A stretch of 40,944 nucleotides of DNA from Streptomyces globisporus. GTDB lineage: Bacteria > Actinomycetota > Actinomycetes > Streptomycetales > Streptomycetaceae. A model generated the notes under the pieces. That model did no database searches, was not told where the DNA came from, and saw nothing but the letters and a program-made list of their open reading frames with translations. The DNA is taken from the NCBI RefSeq assembly GCF_003501885.1, contig NZ_QWFA01000038.1, positions 1-40,944 on the forward strand, given 5' to 3'. Positions 10,288 through 19,853 of this stretch are shown piece by piece (the stretch's first letter is position 1; each line of letters begins with the position of its first letter). Both the position numbers and the translations under genes were made by a program.

Positions 10288-11781
10288 TCACTCACCGTCG
10301 GCGTGCGGCTTCTTCCGGCGGAGGGCGAAGACCGCGCCGCCGCCCACGACGAGCAGTCCGATGGCGACGGCGGCGAGCATCGGGGTGGCGCTGGAGCCGC
10401 CCGTGGCGGCGAGGTCGCCCTCAAGACCCGACGAGGCGGAGCCGGTCGTGGCCGGGAGGGACTGCTCGGCGCTGCGGGTGCCGACGTCGTTGCCCGCGCC
10501 GCCCGCCTCCTCGCTCTCCCGCTCCAGGACGCTGCCGCTGGTGGCGCAGTCCAGCACCCCGGTGAAGGTACGGCTGAACCCGGCGGGCCCGGTGATGGTG
10601 AAGTCGTACGCCTGGTCCTCGGCGACGGGCACGGTGACCGTACCGGTCTCCCCGGCGGCGACGGTGTGCTCCTCACCGGCCAGCTCGAACGTGAACGGCT
10701 CGTCGCCCCGGTTGGCGGCCGTGACGTCCACCCCGCCCTTCGCGCAGTTCTTCCGGGCGGTCACCGCCGGGGCGGCGCCGGTCTCGGCCCAGGCGGCGGT
10801 GGCCCGGGCGGAGACGGTCGACTCGCTGGAGCCGGCCAGGATCTGGGTCTGGGTGCGGCCCGTCCCGGCGAAGGCCCGGCCGACCGGCACGGAGGTGGTG
10901 GCCTGGACGGTCAGCGACGCGCTGCCGTCGGCGGTGTCCTTCGGCACGGCGAAGTAGAGCCGGTCCCCGTCGGACGCCTCGGTGACCGGTGCCCCCTTCT
11001 TGTCGGTGACCTGGACGCCGCTGGCCGCGGCGTCCACCGGGGGCGACACCGAGACCTGGCCCGCGGCGGTGCGGACGGTCACCGGACCGAGCAGCTCCCC
11101 GGTCCGGCCGGAGACGGCGGCCGGCTCCAGGGTCAGCGAGGTCCGGGGCTCCTTCTCCGGGCGCGCGTTGCGCTGGAGCCAGTCGGCGAGCTTCTCCGCC
11201 TGCTTGTCCGACGCGGTGACGTCGGCGTTGTCCGAGTAGCGCCAGATCGCGACCTGGGTCCCGGCGGCGGCGGTCCGCTCCGTCAGCGGGCCGGTACCGG
11301 CCGCCTCGGCGAGTGCGGCCAGGTCGTCGACCTGGGGGTAGGAGTGCTGGAGGATCCAGCGGATCTTGCCCGCGTTCCGGTTGGTACCGAGCGAGGTCTC
11401 GGCCCAGGGGGTCTCCAGGTACTTCGCCTGGTCCTGGGTGGGGTTGTGGAGGTCGATGCAGTAGGTCTTGAGCTTGCCGCCGCCGTCCACGGTCATCTCG
11501 AACAGTCCGGCGGGCAGTTCCTGGGTCCGGGCGGGCGCGCCGTCCTCCCCCGCGATGCGGAGCACGGCGCTGTCGAAGGTCTTCAGTCCGTCGAGCGCGG
11601 CGGCCGCGCCGCCGTGGTGCCGGCTGGTGTCGTCGGCCGCCGCCGGTCCGGCGCCGACGAGCGCGGCGGCCGCGACGAGACCGGAGACCAGCAGCGCGGC
11701 GACGGGGCGGAGGATCCCGCGACCGGGGTCCGCTCCTGCCGTGCCGGACGACGCAGCGGACGCTGAAGGCGCAGAAAACAC
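10288..11781 (-). CDS. TQXA-domain, LAATG-anchored surface protein
   Basis: This is a secreted cell-wall protein of 497 residues. GTG 11781 is preceded by GGAGGGG. A signal peptide follows, with a hydrophobic core at about 26-45 and likely cleavage after AAA near residue 49. The thioester (TQXA) domain is clear: Cys108 in TYCIDLHNPT and the TQVA motif with Gln176 supply the two side chains known to form an internal Cys-Gln thioester. Two or more beta-rich immunoglobulin-like segments follow. The C-terminus has LAATG, a hydrophobic helix and a short basic tail (RRKKP), a class E sortase sorting signal. Family members are thought to attach covalently to surfaces or partner molecules. It is monocistronic, with a terminator-like hairpin behind it. 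No sortase gene is in view. Confidence 0.9.
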   Translation of the reverse strand: MFSAPSASAASSGTAGADPGRGILRPVAALLVSGLVAAAALVGAGPAAADDTSRHHGGAAAALDGLKTFDSAVLRIAGEDGAPARTQELPAGLFEMTVDGGGKLKTYCIDLHNPTQDQAKYLETPWAETSLGTNRNAGKIRWILQHSYPQVDDLAALAEAAGTGPLTERTAAAGTQVAIWRYSDNADVTASDKQAEKLADWLQRNARPEKEPRTSLTLEPAAVSGRTGELLGPVTVRTAAGQVSVSPPVDAAASGVQVTDKKGAPVTEASDGDRLYFAVPKDTADGSASLTVQATTSVPVGRAFAGTGRTQTQILAGSSESTVSARATAAWAETGAAPAVTARKNCAKGGVDVTAANRGDEPFTFELAGEEHTVAAGETGTVTVPVAEDQAYDFTITGPAGFSRTFTGVLDCATSGSVLERESEEAGGAGNDVGTRSAEQSLPATTGSASSGLEGDLAATGGSSATPMLAAVAIGLLVVGGGAVFALRRKKPHADGE

Positions 11782-11920
11782 AGAATTCCCCTCCGGGCGA
11801 GGCCCTCGCGCGTGGTGCGCGTGTGGGGAATGCCTCGCCAGCAGACCCAAGTGACCCGTGAGCACTGGGAATCCTAAAGAACGGGCGGAGGCGAGTCCCC
11901 CGAACTGCCCTTCGCCAACC

Positions 11921-11935
11921 ATTCCGAATCGGAAT
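11921..11935. promoter_or_regulatory. 15-bp palindrome between ssb and the surface protein gene
   Basis: The sequence ATTCCGAATCGGAAT has perfect 7-base arms around a central A. It lies in the 198-base gap after the ssb stop and about 140 bases before the GTG of the surface protein gene. It could be a regulator site for that gene or a minor stem after ssb. No clear -10/-35 pair could be fixed around it. Confidence 0.35.
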
Positions 11936-11979
11936 CGTTATCGCGGGATGGAGCCCGAACGTGTCGCCGAACAGCCTTT

Positions 11980-12441
11980 TCAGGACACTGCGGCCATTGC
12001 GCCGACCTGTTCCCGTTCTTTCGGCGACTCCTCCGCGTCGCCGTCCGTGACGCGCCCCGGACGCTCCGTCAGATGGGGTTCCATTCTGGGCGCCCGGCGG
12101 AAGGCCGCGGTTCCCCGGCTCAGGTCGTGGCCGACGGCGACGGCCTCGACATCGACGAACGTCCTGCGCTGACCGGCCTGTTCCTCCTCGCGGACCTTCA
12201 ACCGGCCGTGCACGACCAGGGGTTCTCCGACCGAAACGGAACCGGCGAGATTCGCGGCGAGCGTCCGCCAGGACCAGACGGTGTAGAAGCTGGTGCGGCC
12301 GTCGGCCCAGAGCTGTTTCTCGCGGTCCCAGCGGCGCGGAGTGACGGCGAAACGGAATCGCGCCATTCCTCCGGTGGCCGTCTCCCGGAAGTCCACCGCG
12401 GTCGCCGCGTTACCCACCAGGGTCACCAAGGTCTCGTTCAT
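11980..12441 (-). CDS. ssb: Single-stranded DNA-binding protein, SsbB-like
   Basis: This is an OB-fold SSB of 153 residues. Residues 1-105 carry the fold (MNETLVTLVGNAATAVDFRE, then FYTVWSWRTLAANLAGSVSVG and RTFVDVEAVAVG). The short acidic tail lacks the DDDIPF-type tip of replicative SSBs. Streptomyces have two SSBs. The longer, glycine-rich SsbA is essential, and the shorter SsbB is linked to chromosome segregation in spores. The length and missing tip fit SsbB. ATG 12441 is preceded by a purine-rich stretch (GGGCGGGAA). It stands alone between the GTPase pair and the surface protein gene. Confidence 0.9.
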   Translation of the reverse strand: MNETLVTLVGNAATAVDFRETATGGMARFRFAVTPRRWDREKQLWADGRTSFYTVWSWRTLAANLAGSVSVGEPLVVHGRLKVREEEQAGQRRTFVDVEAVAVGHDLSRGTAAFRRAPRMEPHLTERPGRVTDGDAEESPKEREQVGAMAAVS

Positions 12442-12543
12442 TTCCCGCCCCGCTTTCCTCGCACCGCGCGTACCTCGTCGTACCGCGGTGTCGTACGCAC
12501 TCCATGGTGGGCGCCGGAAAGGAATCGCGTCGGGGCCTGTGGA

Positions 12544-14385
12544 CTACCGGCCGGTTGTGGAAAACTCCGTCACCGTCACGTACCGCTCGCGCACTTCCCG
12601 GTAGCGCACCAGTTCGGCCGCGACCGGGTCCAGGACCCTGGCCCGGCCGCAGCCGGCCGCCGCCTCGCGCAGCCGCCGCTCGGCGTCCTGCCCGTACCGT
12701 CTGGCCGGTCCCCGGATGGCCGCGGCGCAGGCCCACTCGACCAGCGGGCCGCCGACGACACCGGCCAGCATGATGAGCGCGGGGACGACGAGGCCCGGCT
12801 CCAGGACGCCGATGATCTGGCCGACCAGCCACAGGCCGCCGAAGATCTGCAGGAGCGTCATCGACACCTGGACCAGCACCGCGGCCGGCCACCACTTCGG
12901 CCGGGGCGGCTTGGGCGGCCGCCCGCCGAGCTGGGGGACCGTGCTCTTCCCCGTCTCCGTCCCGCCGCGCTTGGACGTGCCGGGGGCCCCGGCCTTGACC
13001 GCCAGTTCGTCCAGCGCCTCGGGCAGCCCCTGCGCCCCGGTGAACGCGGCCTCGCGCACCGCCTGTGCCCAGGGTCCGGGCAGCCCGTCGGCGGCGTCGT
13101 CCGCGACGATCCGCACCGCCTGCTCGACCCGCTGCCGGGCCGTCAGCTCCTCCTCTGGCGGGGTGAGCGCCTGGCCCATCCGGTCCAGGCTGCCGGGCAG
13201 TCCCCGGTTCTCGTACCAGCGCCAGAGCCGCAGCCACGGCGTCCCGCAGGCCCGGCTCGCGTTGCGGCGCCACTCCCGCTCGGCGGCCTGTCCGGCGGCC
13301 GCGGCGCCGACGGCCTCGGCCAGCCGGTCGGTGAACTCCTCGCGGGCCCGCTCGCCGAGACCGGGCCGCCCCTCGGCGACGTACACCTTGCGCAGGCGGG
13401 CCGCCGCCGCGTCGACGTCGGCGGAGAGGCGGCGGGTGGCGGCGGTGCGGTCCGAGACGAACCGGCCGATCAGCTCGCGGAGTTCGGGGACCCCGTCGCC
13501 GGTGAGCGCGGACAGGGACATGACGGTGGCGCCGGGTTCGCCGTGCTCGCCGAGCGCGATGCCGTCCTCGTCGAGGAGGCGGCGGAGGTCGTCGAGGACG
13601 AGGTCGGCGGCCTCGCCGGGGAGCCGGTCGGTCTGGTTGAGGACGACGAAGGTGACCTCCGCGTGTCCGGCGAGCGGGCGCAGATAGCGTTCGTGGAGGG
13701 CGGCGTCGGCGTACTTCTCCGGGTCCACCACCCAGATCACCGCGTCGACCAGGGCCAGGACCCGGTCCACCTGGTCGCGGTGCTCGGTGGCCGCCGAGTC
13801 GTGGTCGGGCAGGTCGACCAGGACGAGCCCCTGGAGCGCCTCGTCGAACGCGGCGGGTCCCGGGTGGGGCCTGCGGCGCAGCCGCCCGGGGATGGCGAGG
13901 CGGTCCAGCAGTCCCGCCGCCCCGTCGGTCCAGCTGCACGCGATGGGCTGGGAGGTGGTGGGGCGGCGCAGCCCGGTGTCGGAGATCGGGGCCCCGGCGA
14001 GCGCGTTGAACAGGGTCGACTTCCCGCTGCCGGTGGCTCCGGCGACGGCGATGACCGTGTGCCGGGAGGAGAGCCGCTGTCTGGCCGCGGCCTCGTCCAG
14101 GACGCGTCCCGCCTCGGCGAGGGCGTCCCGGTCGAGCCGGGCGCGCGAGAGTCCGACGAGTTCGCGCAGGGCGTCGAGCCGGGCGGGCAGCGGCCCGTCG
14201 GCGGGGGCGTACGCCTCGACCTGCGGATCCGCGTCGTCCTCGGCGGGCGGGGGCGGCGCGGTCTCCTCGGCTTCGCGGGCCTCGGCCGCCGCCGCGCGCC
14301 GGGCGATGAGCCCGTCGTCCCAGCGCCCGTCCGGCTTCCCCGCGTTGTCGCCCTTGCCGTGGTCCTCGTCCGTGACGGCAGTCAT
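12544..14385 (-). CDS. Dynamin-like/YfjP GTPase with two C-terminal membrane helices
   Basis: This is a large GTPase of 613 residues. An acidic, alanine-rich N-terminal stretch comes first. The G domain begins near residue 115 with G1 [10 protein letters not shown]3 (LVDLPDHDS) and G4 (LNQTDRL) follow in order, and ALTGDG has a G5-like position. A long helical region leads to two hydrophobic segments near residues 500-560 ([20 protein letters not shown] and [14 protein letters not shown]), so the protein is probably anchored to the inner face of the membrane. ATG 14385 overlaps the stop of the upstream GTPase (ATGA), with GGAGAGG upstream. GTG 14394 is an alternative. The pair resembles bacterial dynamin-like partner proteins, whose role in Streptomyces includes sporulation septation, but I cannot assign these to DynA/DynB. 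Confidence 0.85.
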   Translation of the reverse strand: MTAVTDEDHGKGDNAGKPDGRWDDGLIARRAAAAEAREAEETAPPPPAEDDADPQVEAYAPADGPLPARLDALRELVGLSRARLDRDALAEAGRVLDEAAARQRLSSRHTVIAVAGATGSGKSTLFNALAGAPISDTGLRRPTTSQPIACSWTDGAAGLLDRLAIPGRLRRRPHPGPAAFDEALQGLVLVDLPDHDSAATEHRDQVDRVLALVDAVIWVVDPEKYADAALHERYLRPLAGHAEVTFVVLNQTDRLPGEAADLVLDDLRRLLDEDGIALGEHGEPGATVMSLSALTGDGVPELRELIGRFVSDRTAATRRLSADVDAAAARLRKVYVAEGRPGLGERAREEFTDRLAEAVGAAAAGQAAEREWRRNASRACGTPWLRLWRWYENRGLPGSLDRMGQALTPPEEELTARQRVEQAVRIVADDAADGLPGPWAQAVREAAFTGAQGLPEALDELAVKAGAPGTSKRGGTETGKSTVPQLGGRPPKPPRPKWWPAAVLVQVSMTLLQIFGGLWLVGQIIGVLEPGLVVPALIMLAGVVGGPLVEWACAAAIRGPARRYGQDAERRLREAAAGCGRARVLDPVAAELVRYREVRERYVTVTEFSTTGR

Positions 14386-16025
14386 CGCTGCCACCTCTCC
14401 TTCTGCAGTACGGAAAGCGCGGCGATCAGTTCGGCCTGGGGCTCGGGGGAGACGTCGAGCGCGTCGAGCGGGGCGAGGCGGCGTTCGCGTTCGCCGCCGA
14501 GGAGCTGGTCGAGGCAGCTCGTCAGCAGCTCGCCGCCCTTGTCACGGAGGCGCAGCGCACCCTGGGCGCCGATGCGTTCGGCGAGCTGCTCCCCCGCCGC
14601 ACGGGCGCGCCGCCCGCCCAGCAGGGCGGCCGCGAGGAGGGCCGCGACGTTCTCGGGGGCGGGCGCCACGCTGCGGTCGAGCTGGCGCACCTCCTCCTCG
14701 GCCAGCTCCTCCAGCACCCGGCGCCACCGGCGTACGGCGACGGCGATCCGCCCTTCGACGTCCTCGGCCGGCCCCCAGCCCCCGGCTTCCCGTCCGGCGC
14801 CCTCGAACCGGAACAGGGCCCCGGCGGGTTCGCGGCGCCAGTGGGTGCGGATCTGTTCGTCGGCGGCGGAGACCGAGCACTGGAGCAGGGCCACCAGGCT
14901 GTCGACGAGGGCTTCGAGGAGTTCCTCGGGCGAGCTGTAGAGGGGGTAGCCGCGCCACCGGGTCCGCGCGTCCCCGGAGAGCACCGCACCGTTCTTCAGC
15001 CGCCGGCGGATCCGGGTGGCCTCCTTGCCGTACGCCTCGTCGACCGCCCCGGTGAGCCGTACGGAGGCGGCGTACTGGGCGGCGACGGCGGAGGCCAGGG
15101 CGGGCATCCGTACGTTGAGCGACTCGATGACGCCGGAGGCGGTGCGTCCCACCGCCTGCTGCCGGGCGGCGGGGTCCTGGGCCCGGTGGGCGAGCCAGGC
15201 GCGGAGCGGAGCGACGGCGCTGGTGGGGAGCAGTCCGCTGCCGCCGCCGGTGGACTCGGGCAGTTCGGGGATGGTGAACCGGGGTACGTCCCCGAGTCCG
15301 GACCGGGTCAACAGGGCCGCGTACTGCCGGGACACCTCGGCGATCACCTGGTGGGGCACCCGGTCGAGGACGGTGACGAGGGCGGCGTCGTACTCCTTCG
15401 CGGTGCGCAGCAGGTGCCAGGGCACGGCGTCGGCGTAGCGCGATGCGGTGGTGACCATGACCCAGACGTCGGCGGCGCAGATGAGTTCGGCGGCGAGGAC
15501 GCGGTTGCGGACGACGAGCGAGTCGATGTCGGGGGCGTCCAGGAGGGCGAGCCCGCGGGGCAGGCTGACCGCGGTCTCCACCCGCAGGGCGGCCTCCCCG
15601 TCCTCTCCGCGTGCGGCGAGGTCGTCGAGCCCGTCGGGGTCGGGCGTCTGGCCCGGCGGCAGCCAGATCCGGGTGAGCTGCGGCAGCACCCGTACACCCG
15701 CGAACCAGTGGTGGTCGTCCGGGTGGCAGACCAGCACCGGGGTCCGGGTGGTGGGCCGCAGCACTCCGGCCTCGCTGACCCGGCACCCCACCAGCGAGTT
15801 GACCAGGGTGGACTTCCCGGCCCCGGTGGATCCGCCGATCACGGCGAGCAGCGGCGCCTCGGGGTCCTTGAGGCGTGGCAGGAGGTAGTCGTCGAGCTGG
15901 GCGAGGAGTTCGACCCTGGTCTGCCGGGCGCGTTCGGCCCCCGGCAGGGGCAGTGGGAGACGCACGGCGGCGACACGGTCGCGCAGGGCGGAAAGTGCGT
16001 CGATGAGCTGAGGCCGTACGTCCAT
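14382..16025 (-). CDS. Dynamin-like GTPase, first of a coupled pair
   Basis: This is a GTPase of 547 residues and the upstream partner of the gene that overlaps its stop. G1 is [10 protein letters not shown] near residues 64-73. G3 is LLDAPDIDS. The G4 position reads VLDRVP, which departs from NKxD. A long helical C-terminal half follows without clear membrane segments, so this partner is probably soluble and recruited by the membrane-anchored one. Possible starts are ATG 16025 and GTG 16031 or 16034 just upstream. None has a strong ribosome site, and ATG was chosen. The open frame further upstream enters low-quality coding sequence and was rejected. A role in membrane remodelling or division is inferred from the family only. 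Confidence 0.82.
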   Translation of the reverse strand: MDVRPQLIDALSALRDRVAAVRLPLPLPGAERARQTRVELLAQLDDYLLPRLKDPEAPLLAVIGGSTGAGKSTLVNSLVGCRVSEAGVLRPTTRTPVLVCHPDDHHWFAGVRVLPQLTRIWLPPGQTPDPDGLDDLAARGEDGEAALRVETAVSLPRGLALLDAPDIDSLVVRNRVLAAELICAADVWVMVTTASRYADAVPWHLLRTAKEYDAALVTVLDRVPHQVIAEVSRQYAALLTRSGLGDVPRFTIPELPESTGGGSGLLPTSAVAPLRAWLAHRAQDPAARQQAVGRTASGVIESLNVRMPALASAVAAQYAASVRLTGAVDEAYGKEATRIRRRLKNGAVLSGDARTRWRGYPLYSSPEELLEALVDSLVALLQCSVSAADEQIRTHWRREPAGALFRFEGAGREAGGWGPAEDVEGRIAVAVRRWRRVLEELAEEEVRQLDRSVAPAPENVAALLAAALLGGRRARAAGEQLAERIGAQGALRLRDKGGELLTSCLDQLLGGERERRLAPLDALDVSPEPQAELIAALSVLQKERWQR

Positions 16026-16331
16026 GGTCACCACATGCGAAGAATGCCCAATTTTGGAGCCTTTTTGAAGCGTATAGACCCCTCTGCGCGGCGGATCCAC
16101 CCTCTGGACAGAGTCAGGACAGAGGGGACGAGTGGGGCGGGGGCATAACGAGTGCACAACACCCGGCGCGCAGTGGGCGAAAAGCGCTGCGGGAATCGCA
16201 CCTACCTGCGATTATCGGTTCGCTTCACTGAACCTCCACATCGTGCCACGCAGGTGAAGCAACCGGGTCCAGGGGATCGGAGCCCTATCCTTGTCCCGGC
16301 ACGGCCACGGAACCACCGATCAGGACTCCCG
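16026..16331. other. Gap between the GTPase pair and tRNA-Arg
   Basis: This stretch of about 300 bases has no credible gene. It should hold the leftward promoter of the GTPase operon and the rightward promoter of the tRNA. A possible tRNA -10 box is TATCCT at 16286-16291, without a convincing -35. A small inverted repeat (CCCTCTG 16100-16106 with CAGAGGG 16120-16126) lies in the leader of the GTPase operon. Nothing else stands out. Confidence 0.4.
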
Positions 16332-16404
16332 GCCCCCGTAGCTCAGTGGATAGAGCAGGCGCCTTCTAAGCGCTTGGCCGCAGGTTCGAGTCCTGCCGGG
16401 GGCG
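16332..16404 (+). tRNA. tRNA-Arg (anticodon TCT)
   Basis: A full cloverleaf of 73 bases can be drawn. The acceptor stem is GCCCCCG/CGGGGGC, the D arm GCTC/GAGC, the anticodon stem GGCGC/GCGCT with one G-T pair around the loop CTTCTAA, and the T arm GCAGG-TTCGAGT-CCTGC. The discriminator base is G. The anticodon is TCT, which reads AGA/AGG. CCA is not encoded. The gene lies exactly at the switch from core genes to the biosynthetic cluster, and tRNA genes are common integration sites for islands. Confidence 0.97.
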
Positions 16405-16423
16405 CAAGACAGATGGGGAACGA

Positions 16424-16449
16424 GAACAGGGCCCCTGCGGGCCCTGTTC
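16424..16449 (+). terminator. Hairpin terminator after tRNA-Arg
   Basis: An 11-base perfect stem (16424-16434 with 16439-16449) closes a CTGC loop, 20 bases after the tRNA end. It lacks a T-run but is one of the strongest hairpins in the window. It could also stop leftward transcription from the LuxR-family regulator gene. Confidence 0.8.
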
Positions 16450-16547
16450 GGCGCGTCAGATGTTCGCGCTGTCGGTTCCTGAACATCGTGGGCACGCCTG
16501 CCGGTCCGTGCGGGCAGGGCCTGTCGCCGCCCTTGGACCAGCAGTCG

Positions 16548-19367
16548 TCAGACCTCCGCCTTTTTGGCCGTGTCCTGCTCGATCACCCACCGGGTCAGCG
16601 CCACCCGGCTGGAGAGCCCGAGCTTGGAGAAGATGTGGCGCAGGTGACTGTCCACCGTATGCGGGGACAGGAAGAGCCTCGTCGCCACCTCGCGGTTGGT
16701 GAGGCCCTCGGCGACCAGCTGGGCCACCTTGACCTCCGACAGGGTCAGCTGGCTCCAGGCCAGGGGCACGCGCCGAGATGGCTGCGGTGCGGGCCGGGCG
16801 TTCTGCGGGCGGTCGAGTCGCTCGCAGACCCGGTCTGCGTCGATACGCATGCCGGCCGCGGTGAACAGGCCATGGGCCTCACGGATGAAGTCCACCGCCT
16901 CGTGGCGATGGCCCGAACGCTGCAGCGCCCTACCCAGATCCTCCAGTGCCTCGGCTCTCAGAGGCGTCCTTGAGCTGTCCTGGTAGGCCTCGACGGCGGC
17001 CCGCAGCATCGCAGTGTCGTCCTCCAGCAGTCCACGGGTGTGGGCGTCCGCAGCGGCCAGGGACGGGCAGCCAGGATTGCGTCGGGACAGCGCGCTGAAA
17101 GCGTCCGCGACCGCGCACGCGACGTCCCTGGCACCGGCCTTCAGCGCCAACCGCACCAGTCGGGGGGCAGCACCGGGCTCCTGCGTGAACAGGAGCACTC
17201 GGGTCGGCAGAGCCGCGATCAGGGGTTTGAGCGTCGCCACCGCCCCCTCCGGGTGGCCTTCGGCTTCCTGGAGGAGTGCGGTGGTCCACGTCAGGTCCTC
17301 GATCCGCGAGCCGATGCCTTGTTCGGCGAGCCGACGGGCGCCGTCGAGACGGGCACGTGCCAGCGCCAGGTCGCCCGAAAGCAGTGCCAGGCGGGACAGG
17401 ATGGCCAGCAGCGGCACACCCATGGCCATCGTGGTGAGCCGTTCGGCGATGCGCAGGCCGGCCTCGGCCTCGACCACCGCATCGTCGAGCAGGCCGCGGG
17501 CCAGCCACAGTTCGGCACGGTGGTAATGCCACAGAGGGTGCGACCACGCTGTGCCGAACCGGTGGGCCTCGCGCTGGCCGTACTCGTACACGGCGGCGGC
17601 TTCCGTGAAACGGTCAGCCGCCGTCATGGCGGAGCCCAGCCACAGACGCGGGTGGATCTGTGCCACCGCGCCGCCGTGCTCGTCGGCGACCTGTACCGCC
17701 TCGCCGGCCAGAGTGATGGCGGTGGAGATGTCTCCGGAAGCCTGCGCGGAGATACTCTGCGCTGCGATCCCGAGGGCCACCGACGGGTTCTCCGTGGAAC
17801 TACGAGCGATCTGGACTGCCTGATCCGCCGCCGACCTCGCCTCCTCCAGGGTCCCCACGTTGAGCAGGGCGTGGGCCTGGATGGCCAGCACCTGCGCACG
17901 GACCAGGGTGGCTACGTTCGGCAGTTCGAGGGCCCGCCGTGTATAGCGGACAGCCGTGTCGTCCCGGCCGGCGTGCTTGAACGCGGAGGCGACGCCGTAC
18001 AGCAGCATGGCCTCCGTCTCCGGGGGCATGCCCGCTTCGAGGGTCGCCTCGCCGAGCTCCTGCGCCTCGGCCAGCCGACCGGCGGCGGCCAGCAGGACAA
18101 CCGCCTCCGCGGCGAGATGCGGCCGCGCGGTGTGATGGTCACCGATGGCCTTCAACGTGCGCAGCGCCAGGTCGGCGGCCGTGCTGGGAGCGGTGCGCGC
18201 AAGTTGGCGAATGGTGGAGTGCAGCGCGTCCACGGTCTGGCTGTTCCACTGCGAACTCCCGTAAAGGAGGTGCTCGGCGATCTCACTGGCAGGCCGGTTC
18301 TCGGCGCGTAAGACGGTGACCGCCTCGCGATGGAGCACCTTGCGCACCGGACCGGGCATGGCGCTGAGCACCGACTCGCGGATCAGGTCGTGGCGGAACG
18401 AAAGCTCGGTTCCGGTCTCCATGAGCGCGTCCTGGCGCAGTGCCTCCTCGGCGGCGGCGACGAGTTCAACGGCCCGTCTGCCCCAGAGTCCCGCCGCCTC
18501 GTGCACGGTGAAGGGACGGCCGAGTACGGCTCCCGCTTCGAGCAGCCGGTGGGCATCGGGCGAGAGGCACTGCAAGTGGCGTTGGACCGCCTTGACGAAG
18601 CCGGCCGAGAGGTCGGGGGCGCCAACACGCTCGCCGCCGGAAGGAAGGTCTTCGGCCCGTTGCACCGACCGTCGGAGGTCCACCTGACGGCTCAGCAGCT
18701 CCTCGATCAGGAAGGGGTTTCCGGCGCTGCGGCGGGCCAGGCCGAGCAGGCGCCGGTCGGGTCTCGAACCGAGGAGCACCGCGCACAGCGTCTGCACCGC
18801 CTCGTCGTCGAGCGGGCCGAGCTCCATCGGCTCGACACCTTCCTGGATCAGGAGGTCCACGGCGCTGCGTCCGGGCGAACCGGTGGCTGCCGTCCTGCAG
18901 GACAGCAGCCAGAACACCGGGGACGAGGCGAGCGAGGGGACCAGCAGGCGCAGCGCCAATGCGGTCAGCTCGTCGGCCCATTGGACGTTGTCGATCACGA
19001 TGAGCAGCGGACACCGGGTGACGTAGCGTTCGAGCCGTCCGCCAAGCTGGTCGATCAGCCAGAACCGGTTGACGGCCGGGTCACCGAGCTGGTCGAAGTC
19101 GTCGATCACTACCGACGAGTCGTCCCTGAACGCACCCAGGAGAGTACTCAAGGGCGCAATGTGATCAAGCGTGGTGGCCCGGCCGACAGCCGTGGCCACG
19201 CCCAGCTCGGTTGCGTAGACAGTCGCGGCGGTCAGGAGTCGGCTCTTACCGATTCCCGGTGCACCCTCGACAACCAAACACCCCCCGGTGCCGGCCGCCA
19301 CCTTGTCAAGCCCTGTGCGGATGCGTGCCATCTCCGCATCTCTGCCGACCATACGTGTCTGTGCCAT
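16548..19367 (-). CDS. LAL-family LuxR transcriptional regulator
   Basis: This is a large ATP-binding LuxR regulator (939 residues), a class that often activates actinomycete antibiotic clusters. Walker A GAPGIGKSR is at residues 35-43 and a Walker B-like LLIVIDN is near 135. A long helical TPR-like middle follows. A C-terminal LuxR helix-turn-helix contains LTLSEVKVAQLVAEGLTNRE and PHTVDSHLRHIFSKLGL. ATG 19367 is preceded by GGGGGA at good distance. GTG 19391 is possible but has no ribosome site. Leu353 is encoded by TTA (18309-18311), so translation should depend on the bldA tRNA. It is the only cluster-type activator in view and is the best candidate for the pathway-specific switch. The gene reads leftward toward the tRNA. 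Confidence 0.92.
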   Translation of the reverse strand: MAQTRMVGRDAEMARIRTGLDKVAAGTGGCLVVEGAPGIGKSRLLTAATVYATELGVATAVGRATTLDHIAPLSTLLGAFRDDSSVVIDDFDQLGDPAVNRFWLIDQLGGRLERYVTRCPLLIVIDNVQWADELTALALRLLVPSLASSPVFWLLSCRTAATGSPGRSAVDLLIQEGVEPMELGPLDDEAVQTLCAVLLGSRPDRRLLGLARRSAGNPFLIEELLSRQVDLRRSVQRAEDLPSGGERVGAPDLSAGFVKAVQRHLQCLSPDAHRLLEAGAVLGRPFTVHEAAGLWGRRAVELVAAAEEALRQDALMETGTELSFRHDLIRESVLSAMPGPVRKVLHREAVTVLRAENRPASEIAEHLLYGSSQWNSQTVDALHSTIRQLARTAPSTAADLALRTLKAIGDHHTARPHLAAEAVVLLAAAGRLAEAQELGEATLEAGMPPETEAMLLYGVASAFKHAGRDDTAVRYTRRALELPNVATLVRAQVLAIQAHALLNVGTLEEARSAADQAVQIARSSTENPSVALGIAAQSISAQASGDISTAITLAGEAVQVADEHGGAVAQIHPRLWLGSAMTAADRFTEAAAVYEYGQREAHRFGTAWSHPLWHYHRAELWLARGLLDDAVVEAEAGLRIAERLTTMAMGVPLLAILSRLALLSGDLALARARLDGARRLAEQGIGSRIEDLTWTTALLQEAEGHPEGAVATLKPLIAALPTRVLLFTQEPGAAPRLVRLALKAGARDVACAVADAFSALSRRNPGCPSLAAADAHTRGLLEDDTAMLRAAVEAYQDSSRTPLRAEALEDLGRALQRSGHRHEAVDFIREAHGLFTAAGMRIDADRVCERLDRPQNARPAPQPSRRVPLAWSQLTLSEVKVAQLVAEGLTNREVATRLFLSPHTVDSHLRHIFSKLGLSSRVALTRWVIEQDTAKKAEV
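18309..18311 (-). promoter_or_regulatory. TTA codon in the LAL regulator (bldA control point)
   Basis: The plus strand reads TAA in the frame of the minus-strand gene, giving TTA for the Leu in VTVLRAEN. In Streptomyces, TTA is read only by the bldA tRNA, which is abundant late in growth. This ties the regulator to development. Confidence 0.9.
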
Positions 19368-19853
19368 TCGCGTGTCATCCCCCAACTTCACGCACCGCGC
19401 TGCCCAGTACCTCGCGGCGTGTTACTCAACTCACACCTCGACTGCACGCGTGTAAACGTACTGTTCGAGCGGCTCAACAGCGACCGCTCCCAGGAGGTGT
19501 GACCTACGCAATAGCGAGGATGATTGAATCGTGAATCGATCTCGACTCGCGATGGCACGGAGGCGACAACGAAGGCGCCGCCATGGTGAGGTTCAGGGGC
19601 GCATCCTGACGCTCAGTTCCTGCTGCGGTTCCATGAAAAACACGCATGTCGGCTTTTGGCTGCGCCGTACACAGCCGGAGCCACCGGGTAGTGGGAATTC
19701 ACTGCCAAGATTCCCCGCGAGCACTCCCATTGCCGCGAGTATCGACTTCCGGCCCACACCGCGCCGGGCCGTCCGGGGCGGCGCCGTCCGGCGCCCCCGC
19801 CGCTCCAGCGAGGAGACCGTGCGGGACGATCCTGGATCGGCAGGGGCGCTCCT
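19368..19853. other. Upstream region of the LAL regulator, no gene seen
   Basis: About 490 bases lie between the regulator start and the FMN reductase stop. Open frames here have poor codon position bias and were rejected. The part near 19368-19480 should hold the regulator's promoter, which I could not fix. A tandem TGAATCG pair lies at 19525-19538. The rest resembles nothing I recognise. Confidence 0.4.

Noticed and set aside
12073..14940. 955-codon plus-strand frame across ssb and the GTPase genes
   Set aside because: The opposite strand has clear GTPase and SSB motifs. This frame is repetitive and crosses three real genes.
19499..19534. Tiny frame (GTG, 11 codons) after AGGAGG near 19492
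   Set aside because: The purine box is one base from the GTG, too close to work, and the peptide resembles no known leader.
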